From: Lysobacteraceae bacterium NML03-0222
GTDB lineage: Bacteria; Pseudomonadota; Gammaproteobacteria; Xanthomonadales; Xanthomonadaceae
NCBI GenBank assembly: GCA_002798195.1
Contig: NWQM01000016.1
Location: 310,001-374,000 of the forward strand
DNA length: 64,000 bases
Direction of reading: 5' to 3'
Shown: in pieces, positions 1-9,361 of the stretch
Layout of the letters: each line of letters begins with the position of its first letter
How positions within the stretch are numbered: the stretch's first letter is position 1
Notes under the pieces: model-generated
What the model was told of the DNA's origin: nothing
The model's database searches: none
What the model saw: the letters and a program-made list of their open reading frames with translations, nothing else
Made by a program: the position numbers and the translations under genes

Positions 1-1
1 C

Positions 2-250
2 CCTGCCAGTGAGCGTTATGCCACCGCCTCATGCGTGTGTTTTGCACTGCTGCAAGCGGCACAGGCACTGGGTTTTGGCGCGCAATGGCTGACCGGTTGG
101 GCCGCGACCGACAGCGAAATCTGCGCACGGCTTGGCCTTGCCACGGACGAGGCGCTGGTCGGCTTTATCCATATCGGGACCGCCAAACTGCAAGCGCCCG
201 AGCGCGAGCGCCCGGATGCGACCCAACTGCTGCGCGACTGGCAGCCGTGA
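2..250 (+). CDS. Nitroreductase family protein, C-terminal part (runs off the left edge)
   Basis: The reading frame is already open at the window edge and ends at a TGA at 248-250, so only about the last 82 residues are visible. The tail contains a GW..GWAATD-like stretch, then EALVGFIHIGTA and a PERERPD ending, which is the pattern of the C-terminus of YdjA-type FMN-dependent nitroreductases. These reduce nitro groups or act as NAD(P)H:flavin oxidoreductases in the cytoplasm. The stop codon overlaps the GTG start of the next gene by four bases, so the two are probably co-transcribed and translationally coupled. The N-terminal FMN-binding part is not visible, so the family call rests on the tail alone. 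Confidence 0.6.
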   Translation, partial: PASERYATASCVCFALLQAAQALGFGAQWLTGWAATDSEICARLGLATDEALVGFIHIGTAKLQAPERERPDATQLLRDWQP

Positions 251-1131
251 GTACACGCCCCGCACTGTATCTGGTGGATGCCTCGCTGTACGTGTTTCGT
301 GCTTGGCATTCCATGCCGGACGAATGGCACGATGCCGAGGGCTGGCCGCTCAATGCCGTACAGGGCTTTGCTCGTTTCGTGCTGGAGCTGCTTGAGCGCG
401 AGCGTCCGCAGCATATCGTGGTGGCGTTTGACGAAGCGCTCGATGGTTGCTTCCGCAGCCGCCTGTATCCGGCCTACAAGGCCAACCGCCCGCCGGCACC
501 AGAAGAACTGAAACGCCAGTTCGCCTGGTGCAAGGCGCTCTGCCAGGCACTGGGGCTCAACACGCTGGCACATCCCGAATACGAAGCCGATGACCTGATT
601 GGCAGCGCCTTGGCGCAAGGCCGCAGTCACGGCCTGCGCGGCGTGATTGTTTCGGCCGACAAAGACCTCTCACAGCTGTTGCAGGACGATGACGAGCAGT
701 TTGATTTTGCCCGCGCCCAGCGATGGGGCGTGTCCGGCGTAAAGGCCAAGCACGGCGTGCACCCACATCAAGTGGCCGACTATCTGGCGCTGGCCGGGGA
801 CGCGGTGGACAACATCCCCGGCATCAGCGGCATTGGACAGAAAACTGCCGCAGCACTGATTTCACACTTCGGCAGCCTCGATGCGCTGCTTGAACGCCTG
901 CATGAAGTGCCATTCCTGCGCCTGCGCGGCGCCGCGGGCATTGCCCGGCGACTGACCGAGCAGCGTGAGCATGCACGTCTCTGGCAGCAACTCACCCGGA
1001 TTGCCCAGGATGCCCCCCTGCCGGTCGCGGCACCGTTTACCCGTGTAACAAGCGATAGCGCTGCCTTGCAGGCGTTTGCCGAGCGTGCCCGTTTGGGTCC
1101 TTTGACCCGGCGCCGCCTGCTTTCGGCCTGA
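247..1131 (+). CDS. 5'-3' exonuclease (XNI / Pol I N-terminal-like flap nuclease)
   Basis: A 294-residue protein resembling the 5'-nuclease domain of DNA polymerase I and the stand-alone enzyme Xni. Visible features in order are an N-terminal LVDASLYVFRAWHSMP segment with the first metal-binding aspartate, VVAFDEALDGCFRSRLYPAYKANR, YEADDLIGSALA, VSADKDLSQLL, then a helix-hairpin-helix region AGDAVDNIPGISGIGQKTAAALI. These carry the acidic residues and HhH motif of the family, which removes 5' flaps and RNA primers. The GTG start at 247 overlaps the preceding stop as GTGA. A longer upstream extension of the frame exists but would run through the nitroreductase gene, so it was rejected. The polymerase domain is absent, as expected for this short form. 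Confidence 0.87.
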   Translation: MSTRPALYLVDASLYVFRAWHSMPDEWHDAEGWPLNAVQGFARFVLELLERERPQHIVVAFDEALDGCFRSRLYPAYKANRPPAPEELKRQFAWCKALCQALGLNTLAHPEYEADDLIGSALAQGRSHGLRGVIVSADKDLSQLLQDDDEQFDFARAQRWGVSGVKAKHGVHPHQVADYLALAGDAVDNIPGISGIGQKTAAALISHFGSLDALLERLHEVPFLRLRGAAGIARRLTEQREHARLWQQLTRIAQDAPLPVAAPFTRVTSDSAALQAFAERARLGPLTRRRLLSA

Positions 1132-1139
1132 TAGGCTGT

Positions 1140-3182
1140 TCAGTGGGCGGACTTGTCCGGCGACTCCTTCGGCGCATCTCCTTGCTCGGCCTTGCCTTCA
1201 ACCCGCATCGGCGGCAGGAAAAATTCCCAGGGCGCCACCATCAGCTTGCCAAACAATGCACGCAGGATGCCCAGCGGGTCAGGCACTTTCAGCCCGCGGG
1301 CGCGCAAACCGACCATCAGCGCCAGCGCGAAGCTCACCAGCAGATTGACCCCGCCAATCATCAGCGCAAATGCCAGATACACGAGGAAATCCGCCCAGGC
1401 CAGACCGCCTACCAGCCCCAGGTTGGCCGCAGAAAACGCCACATGGCGAATATCGATGGGCAGGCCGGTCAAAAGCCCTGCAAAGGCACTCATGCCCAGC
1501 AACATGCCAAACAGGAAATTTCCCCACAGCGCGCCATAGTGCTCGGCAAGATAGTCGCCCATCTTCTCCCGCCAACGCACTGGCATCAGCAATGCCAATA
1601 GCGGGTGATGGATGATGCGCTCGCGCATCGCCAAAAGGTCAAAGCGGTTATCGAAATAGCCGGCAATCAGGCCGGAGCAAAACAGCCATACCCCGGCAAT
1701 GGCCGCATAAAACAGCGCACCCCCGGCCAGTGGATGCAGCGCCTGCAGCAAATACGCGCCCTTGGCACTGGAAATCAACGCCTCGCCAGTGAGGTACTGC
1801 CAGCCCAGTGCGATGAGCAATGCCACGCTCAGCGCCACGCTGACATTGCCGACAATCGCCACGAACTGGGTACGCACCACTTGTGCAATCAGCTCAATCA
1901 GTGCCGCCGGTTTGGCGCGGGATTTGCTGTCGCGCTCCATGGTATTGGCGATATGTGCAGCGGTCATGGCCGGCTGCTTGGTGGCCACGGTAAAGCCGAG
2001 CATATGGATCAGCACAAAGCCCAGGCCGTAATTCATGCCCACCAATAACGCGTTCATCAGCGGCGGAAAGCCTGCCGCTTCAATCTGGATTTTCAAAATC
2101 GCCATCAACGGGATGATGAGTCCCGCCCCGGCGGCGCTGCCAAGCATGGAGAAATAACCACGCCTGTCGTCAGTCACATAATGTTCGCCGTGCGCACTGG
2201 CGTTATTGGATACCTTGCGTGCCAAAAGGCCGATGTTCTGCTTCCACAGCGCGCGGATGCTGTTGCGCTGTACGGCAGCGATGGCAAGCTGGCGAAACAG
2301 CGCCATGGCCGCAGCGCCCTTGTCCAGGGACTGCTCGGGGTTTTGATCTACCAAATCCAGCAAAGTCTGGATGCGCTGCAGAGTTTGCTCAAGGCGCTCA
2401 AGCAAATAGGTCAGGCGCACACTGGCTCCCATGCTCAGGCTGCGCTTGCGGTAATGCACCAGCGCATCATGCGATTGCTCAAGCAACACCCGCAAATGCG
2501 CATCGTCGTAGTACTCGGCGCGCTCACCGGCCAACCACTGCTGATAATGCGCCACATAGCGCATCATCTCGCGCTGCAAGGCGCTAAAGGGCGACTGCCG
2601 GTCGAGAATCTTCGGCTCCAGCCGCACCAACTCGCCTTCCATCTCCTCGGCTGCGACCCAGACCGAGAGTTTTTCAAGCGCATGCAGCGCCTGGCTCTGC
2701 CATGCCTTGGGCACAACCGGGAGCAATGCCCGATTGCCCCCCAAAAGCGACAGCAGCGCAAGCCAGGCAGCATCGTCCACCTCGGCAATCCACCTTTCAT
2801 CACCTGCGCGGTGGAAAATCCAGCGCAACGTGTCCGACAAGTCGCGCCCATCACGTGCCGGTGGAATCAGCGTGTCATACACCCGGCGCTGCATCTCGCC
2901 CAGGAAACCATTGCGCGGCAACAGCCCGACATGGCTCAAGGCGCGCAACAGGTTTTGCCGACCCAGCCAGTCATTGAAACCGGCAGCCAGACGCTGATGC
3001 AGCGCCGGCTCAGCGGCCAGAATCCCGGCCAATGCGTTCAATTTGGCACGAAATGCGCTCGAAATATCGTCACTGAGCGCCGGGCGCATATAGTCAATGA
3101 CCAGTCGCAGCAACGCCGCGCTGTCTTCCGGGGCGATATTGCGCAACTTGGCAAGGAACTGGTCGGCGGTCACTCGGCTCAT
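1140..3182 (-). CDS. Gcr-type 'site-specific recombinase' family membrane protein
   Basis: A 680-residue protein of the family often labelled site-specific recombinase (Gcr, COG4389). The N-terminal half (about 1-330) is helical and soluble. The C-terminal half holds several hydrophobic segments, such as those around GYFSMLGSAAGAGLIIPLMA, VSVALSVALLIALGWQYL and LVYLAFALMIGGVNLLVSFA. This makes it a multi-pass inner-membrane protein rather than a DNA recombinase, and no serine or tyrosine recombinase motif is visible. It stands alone and converges on the exonuclease gene, with only 8 bp between stop codons. The true function of the family is not established, so the name should not be read as evidence of mobility. 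Confidence 0.8.
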   Translation of the reverse strand: MSRVTADQFLAKLRNIAPEDSAALLRLVIDYMRPALSDDISSAFRAKLNALAGILAAEPALHQRLAAGFNDWLGRQNLLRALSHVGLLPRNGFLGEMQRRVYDTLIPPARDGRDLSDTLRWIFHRAGDERWIAEVDDAAWLALLSLLGGNRALLPVVPKAWQSQALHALEKLSVWVAAEEMEGELVRLEPKILDRQSPFSALQREMMRYVAHYQQWLAGERAEYYDDAHLRVLLEQSHDALVHYRKRSLSMGASVRLTYLLERLEQTLQRIQTLLDLVDQNPEQSLDKGAAAMALFRQLAIAAVQRNSIRALWKQNIGLLARKVSNNASAHGEHYVTDDRRGYFSMLGSAAGAGLIIPLMAILKIQIEAAGFPPLMNALLVGMNYGLGFVLIHMLGFTVATKQPAMTAAHIANTMERDSKSRAKPAALIELIAQVVRTQFVAIVGNVSVALSVALLIALGWQYLTGEALISSAKGAYLLQALHPLAGGALFYAAIAGVWLFCSGLIAGYFDNRFDLLAMRERIIHHPLLALLMPVRWREKMGDYLAEHYGALWGNFLFGMLLGMSAFAGLLTGLPIDIRHVAFSAANLGLVGGLAWADFLVYLAFALMIGGVNLLVSFALALMVGLRARGLKVPDPLGILRALFGKLMVAPWEFFLPPMRVEGKAEQGDAPKESPDKSAH

Positions 3183-3277
3183 ACAAAACGCAAAAACGGG
3201 GGGCGCACATGGTGGCGAGCGATACCGCCAAGGTCAACGCCCGACACAAACAAGGGCAGGCAAGGTAGCATCAGCGC

Positions 3278-3829
3278 ATGAATGAAACATGTGAAATCCT
3301 CCATCAAGGGCAATGGCTGCGGCTGGTCAAGCGCGGACGCTGGGAGTCATGCGAGCGTTGCCACGGCGGCGAAGGCATGGCCGTCATCATCATTGCCGCC
3401 ACGCCGAATGACGAGATGCTGTTTGTCGAGCAATACCGGGTGCCCTTGGGCGCGCGTACCATCGAAATGCCGGCAGGGCTGGTGGCCGATGGTCATGACG
3501 ATGACACGCTGGAAGCTGCCGCCCGCCGTGAGCTTCTGGAAGAAACCGGCTGGACGGCTGGCAAGCTGGAGCTTTTGATGACCGGCCCCACATCGGCAGG
3601 ACTGACCAATGAACGCATCGCCTTTGTGCGCGCTACCGCGCTTGTAAAAACCGGCAGCGGCGGTGGCGTGGATGGCGAGGACATCATCGTGCACACCATT
3701 CCCAGAGCCCAAGTGCCTGCCTGGCTCATGCAAAAGCATGCCGAGGGCTATGCGCTTGACCTCAAACTCTGGGCCGGGCTTTGGATGATGCAATACCAAC
3801 TTGACGGCAGCCCCCGCCTGCCCGATTGA
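3278..3829 (+). CDS. Nudix hydrolase, ADP-ribose pyrophosphatase/NudE-like
   Basis: A 183-residue Nudix protein. The Nudix box is complete: a G in PAGLVADG, then LEAAARRELLEETGW matching REUxEExGU, which binds the catalytic Mg2+. Upstream VEQYRVPLGARTIEMPAG is typical of the ADP-ribose pyrophosphatase and ADP-compound hydrolase branch, which cleaves nucleoside diphosphate sugars to AMP and a sugar phosphate. Length matches that branch. It diverges from the Gcr-type gene with about 95 bp between start codons, so the promoter must lie in that gap. The exact substrate cannot be read from the sequence. Confidence 0.88.
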   Translation: MNETCEILHQGQWLRLVKRGRWESCERCHGGEGMAVIIIAATPNDEMLFVEQYRVPLGARTIEMPAGLVADGHDDDTLEAAARRELLEETGWTAGKLELLMTGPTSAGLTNERIAFVRATALVKTGSGGGVDGEDIIVHTIPRAQVPAWLMQKHAEGYALDLKLWAGLWMMQYQLDGSPRLPD

Positions 3830-3894
3830 GCACTATCAATACCGTGCCTGCGACTTCGTGGCAGGCTGGAAAACTTGAACCCAAGGAGCATCGC

Positions 3895-4965
3895 ATGAGC
3901 GAAAAAAGCAGCAAAACCGCAAGCAAACGCGGCAAGAAATCCGCCTCCGGCACTCCGGCAACGGCACCTCGCCGCAGCCGTACGCGCCGCCAGAGCAGTG
4001 CACTGAGCACCGAAGCGGCATCGCTGATTGCCCAAAGCGAAGCCCAGGCGCGCGTGGCCGAGCATCCCGAGCCGCTGCCCCCACCGCTGGGCGCAAGCCC
4101 CGAAGCGCTGGGCATCGGCCAGGAGACCGCCACCAAGATGAAGCAAATGCCGCCCAGCGCCGAAGAAAGCGGCTCCGCACCACTGCCGGCCAGCTACCCT
4201 TACCGCAGCCGTATGCGCCGCAAAGAGTACGAGGCCGAAAAGAAAAAACTGCAAATCGAGCTTTTGAAGGTACAAAGCTGGGTCAAGGAAACCGGCCAAC
4301 GCATCGTACTGCTGTTTGAAGGCCGCGATGCCGCGGGCAAGGGCGGCACCATCAAGCGCTTCATGGAGCATCTGAACCCGCGTGGCGCGCGTGTAGTGGC
4401 ACTGGAGAAACCCTCCGAGCGCGAACGCGGCCAGTGGTATTTCCAGCGCTATATCAACCACCTGCCCTCCTATGGCGATATCGTGTTCTTCGACCGCAGC
4501 TGGTACAACCGCGCCGGTGTGGAGCGCGTGATGGGCTTTTGCACGCCATCGGAATATCTGGAATTCATGCGCGAAGCACCAGAGATTGAGCGCATGCTGA
4601 CCCGCAGCGGCATCCGTCTTTACAAATTCTGGTTCTCGGTCAGCCGTGAGGAGCAACTGCGCCGCTTCAATTCGCGCCGCAACGACCCGCTCAAACACTG
4701 GAAGCTCTCGCCCATCGACCTGCAATCGCTGGACAAATGGCCGGATTACACCGAAGCCAAGGAAGCCATGTTCTTCCATACCGATACTGCCGATGCACCG
4801 TGGATTGTCATCAAGTCCGATGACAAAAAACGTGCCCGCATCAACTGCATGCGTTATTTCCTGAGCACCCTGCCCTATCCGGGCAAAGACGAAAGCGTAG
4901 TAGGTCGCGCCGACCCGAAAATCGTCGGCACCGCCGCCCAGGTGCTCGCTGGCAGCGATCAATAA
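3895..4965 (+). CDS. ppk2: Polyphosphate kinase 2 family protein
   Basis: A 356-residue protein. After a basic, Ala/Ser/Arg-rich and probably disordered N-terminus of about 100 residues comes a PPK2 domain with Walker A EGRDAAGKGGTIKRF (about 142-156), lid-adjacent residues after LEKPSERERGQWYFQRY, and Walker B-like DRSWYNRAGVERVMGF (about 200). PPK2 enzymes transfer phosphate between polyphosphate and nucleoside di- or monophosphates. The start at 3895 has an AAGGAG about 8 bases upstream; an in-frame ATG at 3826 overlaps the preceding gene end and has no better ribosome site. A strong terminator follows the stop. PPK2 subclass (GDP/ADP versus AMP use) is not decided here. Confidence 0.92.
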   Translation: MSEKSSKTASKRGKKSASGTPATAPRRSRTRRQSSALSTEAASLIAQSEAQARVAEHPEPLPPPLGASPEALGIGQETATKMKQMPPSAEESGSAPLPASYPYRSRMRRKEYEAEKKKLQIELLKVQSWVKETGQRIVLLFEGRDAAGKGGTIKRFMEHLNPRGARVVALEKPSERERGQWYFQRYINHLPSYGDIVFFDRSWYNRAGVERVMGFCTPSEYLEFMREAPEIERMLTRSGIRLYKFWFSVSREEQLRRFNSRRNDPLKHWKLSPIDLQSLDKWPDYTEAKEAMFFHTDTADAPWIVIKSDDKKRARINCMRYFLSTLPYPGKDESVVGRADPKIVGTAAQVLAGSDQ

Positions 4966-4984
4966 GCCGCTTGTCCCTCATGAC

Positions 4985-5010
4985 AAAAACCCGCCATATG
5001 GCGGGTTTTT
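4985..5010. terminator. Bidirectional intrinsic terminator after ppk2
   Basis: Perfect inverted repeat AAAAACCCGCC-atat-GGCGGGTTTTT lying between the convergent ppk2 and DUF4870 genes. The A tract on one side and T tract on the other allow termination in both directions. Confidence 0.9.
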
Positions 5011-5032
5011 GCTGTCCTTGCTTTGAGTGAAA

Positions 5033-5398
5033 TCAGGATAGAAGACGCAGGGTAAAGGGGTAGCGATAGGCAATGCCGTCTTTGGCCTTCAGACCCGCAA
5101 TAATGCAAAGCACCAAATTTGCAATCGCAATCACTGGAATGAACAGGAAGCCTATGAGAATCAAAGTCAGAAGGCCGCTTATGATGCTGGCAATCATTAT
5201 CGTGATTTGAAAATTCAATGCCTCTTTGGCTTGATCAATGACAAAAGCTTTTTCAGGCCTGTCTTTGTTAATGATCCAAATAACCAGAGCGCCTATAAAA
5301 CCAGTCAAGATACCGAGCAAATGCCCGATCATCGCCAGATTGCGATCATCGGCAGAAATGCCACTATCGGTCATCGGGTTTTCGTTCACCATTGTCAT
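5033..5398 (-). CDS. DUF4870 small membrane protein
   Basis: A 121-residue protein with the DUF4870 (Tic20-like) layout: a short polar N-terminus, an AMIGHLLGILTGFIGALVIW membrane segment, a conserved charged loop DRPEKAFVIDQAKEALNFQ, and two further hydrophobic segments ending in LCIIAGLKAKDGIAYRYPF. It is predicted to sit in the inner membrane. The family has no proven function. An alternative start two codons downstream (5392) is equally plausible. Its base composition is noticeably more AT-rich than its neighbours, which suggests a different history but is not proof of transfer. Confidence 0.82.
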   Translation of the reverse strand: MTMVNENPMTDSGISADDRNLAMIGHLLGILTGFIGALVIWIINKDRPEKAFVIDQAKEALNFQITIMIASIISGLLTLILIGFLFIPVIAIANLVLCIIAGLKAKDGIAYRYPFTLRLLS

Positions 5399-5464
5399 CC
5401 TCTTGTGAAAAATTCTGGTCTGACTTTATCTTGAAACTGGGGGTTTGACCAGCATCAGCTAATG

Positions 5465-6820
5465 TCAATTGCCCGCCACAGTCATGCGGCCAATCAGTAT
5501 CGGGCCTGTGCGCAGGTGCGAGCGCGCGTCGAAGTCAGCGCCGACCGCTTCGATGCTGGCAAACATCTGCCGCAGGTTGCCGGCGATGGTGAAGCCATCC
5601 ACCGGGTAGGCAATCTCGCCGTTTTCGACCATGAAGCCTGCTGCGCCGCGCGAGTAGTCACCGGTAATCATGTTCACCCCCTGCCCCATCAGCTCGGTGA
5701 CATACAGCGCGCGTGACTGGCTGTGGAGGATTGCATCCAGGTTTTCGGCATTGGCGCTGACATGGATGTTGTGAACCCCACCGGCATTGGCAGTGCTGAC
5801 CAGCCCCAGCTGGCGCGCCGAATAGCTGCCCAGTACATAGCGCTGGATGATGCCGTCCTTGACGAGGTGCGAGCGGCGTGTGGCCACGCCTTCGGCATCG
5901 TAGCTGCCGGAGCGAAAACCGCGCATCAGGAACGGGTCTTCTTCCAGCCAGAACCAGTCCGGAAACAGCTGCTGTCCCAAGCTGTCGCACAGGAAACTGG
6001 CGCGGCGATACAGCGCGCCCCCGGAAACGGCAGCCAGGTAATGGCCAATCAGGCTGCGGGCGACTTCTGCCGAAAAAATCACTGGCATTTCACCCGTCGT
6101 CACCGTGCGTGGAGAGAGCCGGGCCAGTGTGCGCGCTGCGGCATGACGGCCAATCGCGGCAGCATCTTCCAGCCCGTCCAGTGACAAGGCCATGCTGTAC
6201 CAGCCATCACGCTGCATCTCATCACCCTGCCCTGCAATCAGCGCGCAGCCCAGACTGTAATGACTGTCGCGCTCACGCCCCACAAAGCCATGCGAATTGG
6301 CATAGACCGACAGCGATTGGCTGCTGCCAAACGAGGCGCCATCGGAATTGCCGATGCGGCTATCCACGGCGCGACCCGCGGCCTCGCTGGCCAAAGCCAG
6401 CTCAATGCCATGTTCGGCATCCACCGCCGCCGGATGCCAGGTATCAAACTCGCGCAGCTCTTGCGCCATCAGTTCGGCATCGGCAAGACCCGCGGCCTCA
6501 TCTTCCTCAGTGTGGCGGGCAATGGCGCAGGCCTGCGCCACAGTGGCCGCCAGGCTTTCGGCACGTATATCGCCTGTGCTGGCCGTGCCCTTGCGCTTGC
6601 CAAAATACACGGTGATGCCCATGCCACAGCTGCGGGTGGATTCGACGGTTTCCACCTCGCCCATGCGCACGCCAATGGCAAGGCCACTGGCATCGCTGCA
6701 ACTGACTTCTGCCTGGCTCGCACCCTGCTCTCGGGCGAGCGCCAACAATTGCCGGGCAGTGTCTTCCAGCCGGTCAAGACGGGCGATGCTGTCATCGTTT
6801 ACGGGAAGCGCTTGTGTCAT
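5465..6820 (-). CDS. pmbA: Metalloprotease-family partner PmbA (TldE)
   Basis: A 451-residue PmbA/TldE protein. TldD and TldE form a cytosolic heterodimeric protease that degrades unfolded peptides, matures microcin B17 and processes the CcdA antitoxin in enterobacteria. Family marks include GMGITVYFGKRKGTASTGD in the N-terminal domain and, near the C-terminus, ELMGQGVNMITGDYSRGAAGFMVENGEI followed by GFTIAGNLRQMF. Unlike TldD it lacks the HExxxH metal motif, which is normal for this subunit. Its partner tldD lies 1 kb away on the same strand, separated by the oppositely read darP. The divergent promoter region with darP is only about 40 bp. Confidence 0.95.
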   Translation of the reverse strand: MTQALPVNDDSIARLDRLEDTARQLLALAREQGASQAEVSCSDASGLAIGVRMGEVETVESTRSCGMGITVYFGKRKGTASTGDIRAESLAATVAQACAIARHTEEDEAAGLADAELMAQELREFDTWHPAAVDAEHGIELALASEAAGRAVDSRIGNSDGASFGSSQSLSVYANSHGFVGRERDSHYSLGCALIAGQGDEMQRDGWYSMALSLDGLEDAAAIGRHAAARTLARLSPRTVTTGEMPVIFSAEVARSLIGHYLAAVSGGALYRRASFLCDSLGQQLFPDWFWLEEDPFLMRGFRSGSYDAEGVATRRSHLVKDGIIQRYVLGSYSARQLGLVSTANAGGVHNIHVSANAENLDAILHSQSRALYVTELMGQGVNMITGDYSRGAAGFMVENGEIAYPVDGFTIAGNLRQMFASIEAVGADFDARSHLRTGPILIGRMTVAGN

Positions 6821-6859
6821 GGCTTATCCTTTAGGGATATTTTCAGAGGGTCTTTCAAA

Positions 6860-7432
6860 ATGCGCGGACGCGATCAGGAAACCGGCGAGTATTTCTCTCC
6901 CAGCCGCAGTGAGCAACGCCGGGCGGCGCTGGATGTGCTGGCATTGGCGCATGTGCTGGTGGAAAAAACCCAGGCAGAGCTGGCCAAGCTGCCGATGGAC
7001 GAAATACTGCAAGCACATGTGCTGGAAGCCAAGCGCATCACCTCGCCAATTGCCCGCAAGCGCGCCGTGGCGTTTTTGGCCAAGCAGATGCGCAAACAGG
7101 ACGAGGACGTGCTGGAAGCCATCCGTGAGGCGCTGGATGCCAATAGTGAAGGCTCGCGCCGCCAGGTGGCACTGATGCACCGCGCTGAGAACTGGCGCAC
7201 GCGGCTTCTGGAAGACGGTGATGAGGCGCTGGCGGCATTCCTGGCCGAGCATCCGGAGGCTGACCGGCAACGGCTGCGGCAATTGCTGCGCAATGCGCAG
7301 GAGGAGAGCCGCCGTAACAAGCCGCCGCGCGCCTTCCGCGAGCTGTATCGGCTGATACACGAGGCGTTGAGTGGCGGCGATGGCAGCGAAGCCGATGATA
7401 CGGTGGTAATGGATATTGAAGCGTCGGAATAG
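6860..7432 (+). CDS. darP: Ribosome biogenesis factor DarP (YjgA, DUF615)
   Basis: A 190-residue basic, helical protein of the DUF615/YjgA family, which associates with late 50S ribosomal subunit precursors and helps 23S rRNA active-site maturation. Recognisable stretches are SRSEQRRAALDVLALAHVL, LPMDEILQAHVLEAKRI and AFRELYRLIHEAL. The frame stays open far upstream, but the ATG at 6860 is where family homology begins and the earlier part is antisense to pmbA. It is divergent from pmbA, the usual arrangement in gammaproteobacteria (yjgA-pmbA). Confidence 0.93.
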   Translation: MRGRDQETGEYFSPSRSEQRRAALDVLALAHVLVEKTQAELAKLPMDEILQAHVLEAKRITSPIARKRAVAFLAKQMRKQDEDVLEAIREALDANSEGSRRQVALMHRAENWRTRLLEDGDEALAAFLAEHPEADRQRLRQLLRNAQEESRRNKPPRAFRELYRLIHEALSGGDGSEADDTVVMDIEASE

Positions 7433-7441
7433 CGCGTTTGC

Positions 7442-7669
7442 TTTTGCCTTTCCGCCCTGTTCTGGCGTGCCGAGCACCGCAGCGCCCCATGGAAAAAGGC
7501 AGGGCATGTTTGAGCAGCGCGTAGCGATGCGAGTTTGCCCTGCCGCCATTGGGCGCGAGGAGCGCAGGGAACCTTGCGCAGCAAGGCACGTCAGCCTGGG
7601 CGACTTCTTTGCCCACTTTCTTTCTAAAAGAAAGTGGGTGCGCTGCCGGGCGCAGTCCCGGCGTTGAAA
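7442..7669 (+). repeat. Dispersed multi-hairpin intergenic repeat, copy 1
   Basis: About 228 bp that recur at 13219-13436 in the same orientation. It starts TTTTGCCTTTCCGCCCTGTT and contains four inverted repeats in order: GGCAGGGCA...TGCCCTGCC (7498-7506/7536-7544), CCTTG-cgcag-CAAGG (7572-7586), CCCACTTTC...GAAAGTGGG (7612-7620/7630-7638), and GCCGGG-cgcagt-CCCGGC (7645-7662). No protein is encoded. The rest of the gap to 7869 shows nothing recognisable. Confidence 0.8.
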
Positions 7670-7869
7670 ATACAACAAAGGCTCTGGCCATTTTGGGTAT
7701 AGAGGGGCAAGCTCGCCGAACTGTACATTCAGGCCGGTCAATGAAGATGACTGATACTGCATTGCAGCGCTCGACGCGGCAGAACAGAGCGGCAAGCCGG
7801 GGAGCACGACCAGCGCCCTCACCGTGCTTTGCCCTGTCTTCGGCCATGTATCGCGCCGCTGCCCGGCGC

Positions 7870-9315
7870 TCACGCCTGGGTGCCTCCCACGGTCAGCTCG
7901 CTGATTTTCAGTGAAGGCTGCCCCACGCCTACCGGCACCGACTGGCCATCCTTGCCGCATACCCCCACGCCCTCATCCAGCGCCAGGTCATGCCCCACCA
8001 TGGTCACTTTCTGCATGGTTTCCGGGCCATTGCCAATCAGGGTCGCGCCCTTGACCGGGGCAGTGATTTTGCCGTCTTCAATCAGGTATGCCTCGGTGGC
8101 GGAAAACACATATTTGCCGCTGGTGATATCCACCTGCCCACCGCCGAAGTTGACTGCATACAGGCCGCGCTTGACCGAGCGAATCATGTCTTCGGGATCA
8201 TCTTGTCCGGCCAGCATATAAGTATTGGTCATGCGCGGCATCACCAGATGCGCATAGGACTCACGGCGGCCATTGCCAGTCGGCGCCATGCCCATCAACC
8301 GGGCGTTCAAGCTGTCCTGCATATAGCCGGTGAGGATGCCGTCCTCAATCAGCGGCGTGCATTGGCTGGGTATGCCTTCATCGTCGATATTGAGCGAGCC
8401 GCGCCGTCCGGCCAGAGTGCCGTCATCAACGATGGTGATGCCCGGCGCCGCCACGCGCTGCCCCATGCGTCCGGCATAGGTGCTGGTGCCCTTGCGGTTG
8501 AAATCGCCTTCCAAGCCATGCCCGACCGCCTCATGCAGCAGCACGCCGGTCCAGCCATTGCCGAGCACCACCGGCATCAGCCCGGCCGGGGCCTCCACCG
8601 CCTCCAGATTCAAAAGTGCCTGCCGCAGCGCCTGGCGAGCGAATTTTTCCGGCTGCCCACTGCCCAAAAGCGCCTGATAGCCATAACGGCCACCAAAACC
8701 GGCATAGCCGGACTCACGGCGACCATTTTGCTCGACAATCACCTGAATATTCATTCGCACCAGCGGGCGGACATCAGCCGCCAAGAGGCCGTCGCTGCGC
8801 GCGACCAGCACGGTATCAAGCGCCCCCGACAAGCTCACCATCACTTGCTTGACCCGCGGGTCGAGCGCCCGCAGCAGGCCATCGACTTGGCGCAGGGCAT
8901 CGAGCTTGGCCTCATTGGCCATGCCATCAATCGGGTCTTGCGCCGCATACAACGTCGGGCGGTTTTCTCCGGCCACCAATACCCCGCCCGGCAATGCTGC
9001 GCCACCGCGGGCGATGGCACGGGCGCTGTCGGCAGCAGCCAGCAAGGCAGCGCCATCAATCTCGCCGGAATAGGCAAAGCCGGTTTTTTCGCCGCTGATG
9101 GCACGCACGCCCACGCCCTGCTCAATGGCATGAGCCCCGTCTTTGACGATGCCATCTTCCATCGCCCAGCTTTCACGACGGGCATGCTGGAAATACAAAT
9201 CGCCAAAATCCGCGCCACTTGCCAAAAGGCGCGAAAGCGCGCGGGAAAGGTCATCAATGGCCAGCCCTGCCGGGGTCAGCAAACGGGATTGGGCAAGACT
9301 CAGGGCTTGATTCAT
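7870..9315 (-). CDS. tldD: Metalloprotease TldD
   Basis: A 481-residue TldD protein, the catalytic subunit of the TldD-TldE (PmbA) protease. The metal-binding helix [11 protein letters not shown] is visible, followed by [20 protein letters not shown] and the conserved [16 protein letters not shown] loop. The start at 9315 ([13 protein letters not shown]) is preferred over an in-frame ATG at 9369, which would overlap the end of yhdP. With yhdP, rng and maf it forms a same-strand block known from many gammaproteobacteria (maf-rng-yhdP-tldD). The pmbA gene for its partner is nearby on the same strand. Confidence 0.96.
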   Translation of the reverse strand: MNQALSLAQSRLLTPAGLAIDDLSRALSRLLASGADFGDLYFQHARRESWAMEDGIVKDGAHAIEQGVGVRAISGEKTGFAYSGEIDGAALLAAADSARAIARGGAALPGGVLVAGENRPTLYAAQDPIDGMANEAKLDALRQVDGLLRALDPRVKQVMVSLSGALDTVLVARSDGLLAADVRPLVRMNIQVIVEQNGRRESGYAGFGGRYGYQALLGSGQPEKFARQALRQALLNLEAVEAPAGLMPVVLGNGWTGVLLHEAVGHGLEGDFNRKGTSTYAGRMGQRVAAPGITIVDDGTLAGRRGSLNIDDEGIPSQCTPLIEDGILTGYMQDSLNARLMGMAPTGNGRRESYAHLVMPRMTNTYMLAGQDDPEDMIRSVKRGLYAVNFGGGQVDITSGKYVFSATEAYLIEDGKITAPVKGATLIGNGPETMQKVTMVGHDLALDEGVGVCGKDGQSVPVGVGQPSLKISELTVGGTQA

Positions 9316-9361
9316 GAAACACAGCTCCATGCAAAACGCAGGACAAAAACCGGAGGGGATT

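Noticed and set aside
1140..3182. 'Site-specific recombinase' gene as a sign of a mobile element
   Set aside because: The family is a multi-pass membrane protein without recombinase motifs and the surroundings are core genes.
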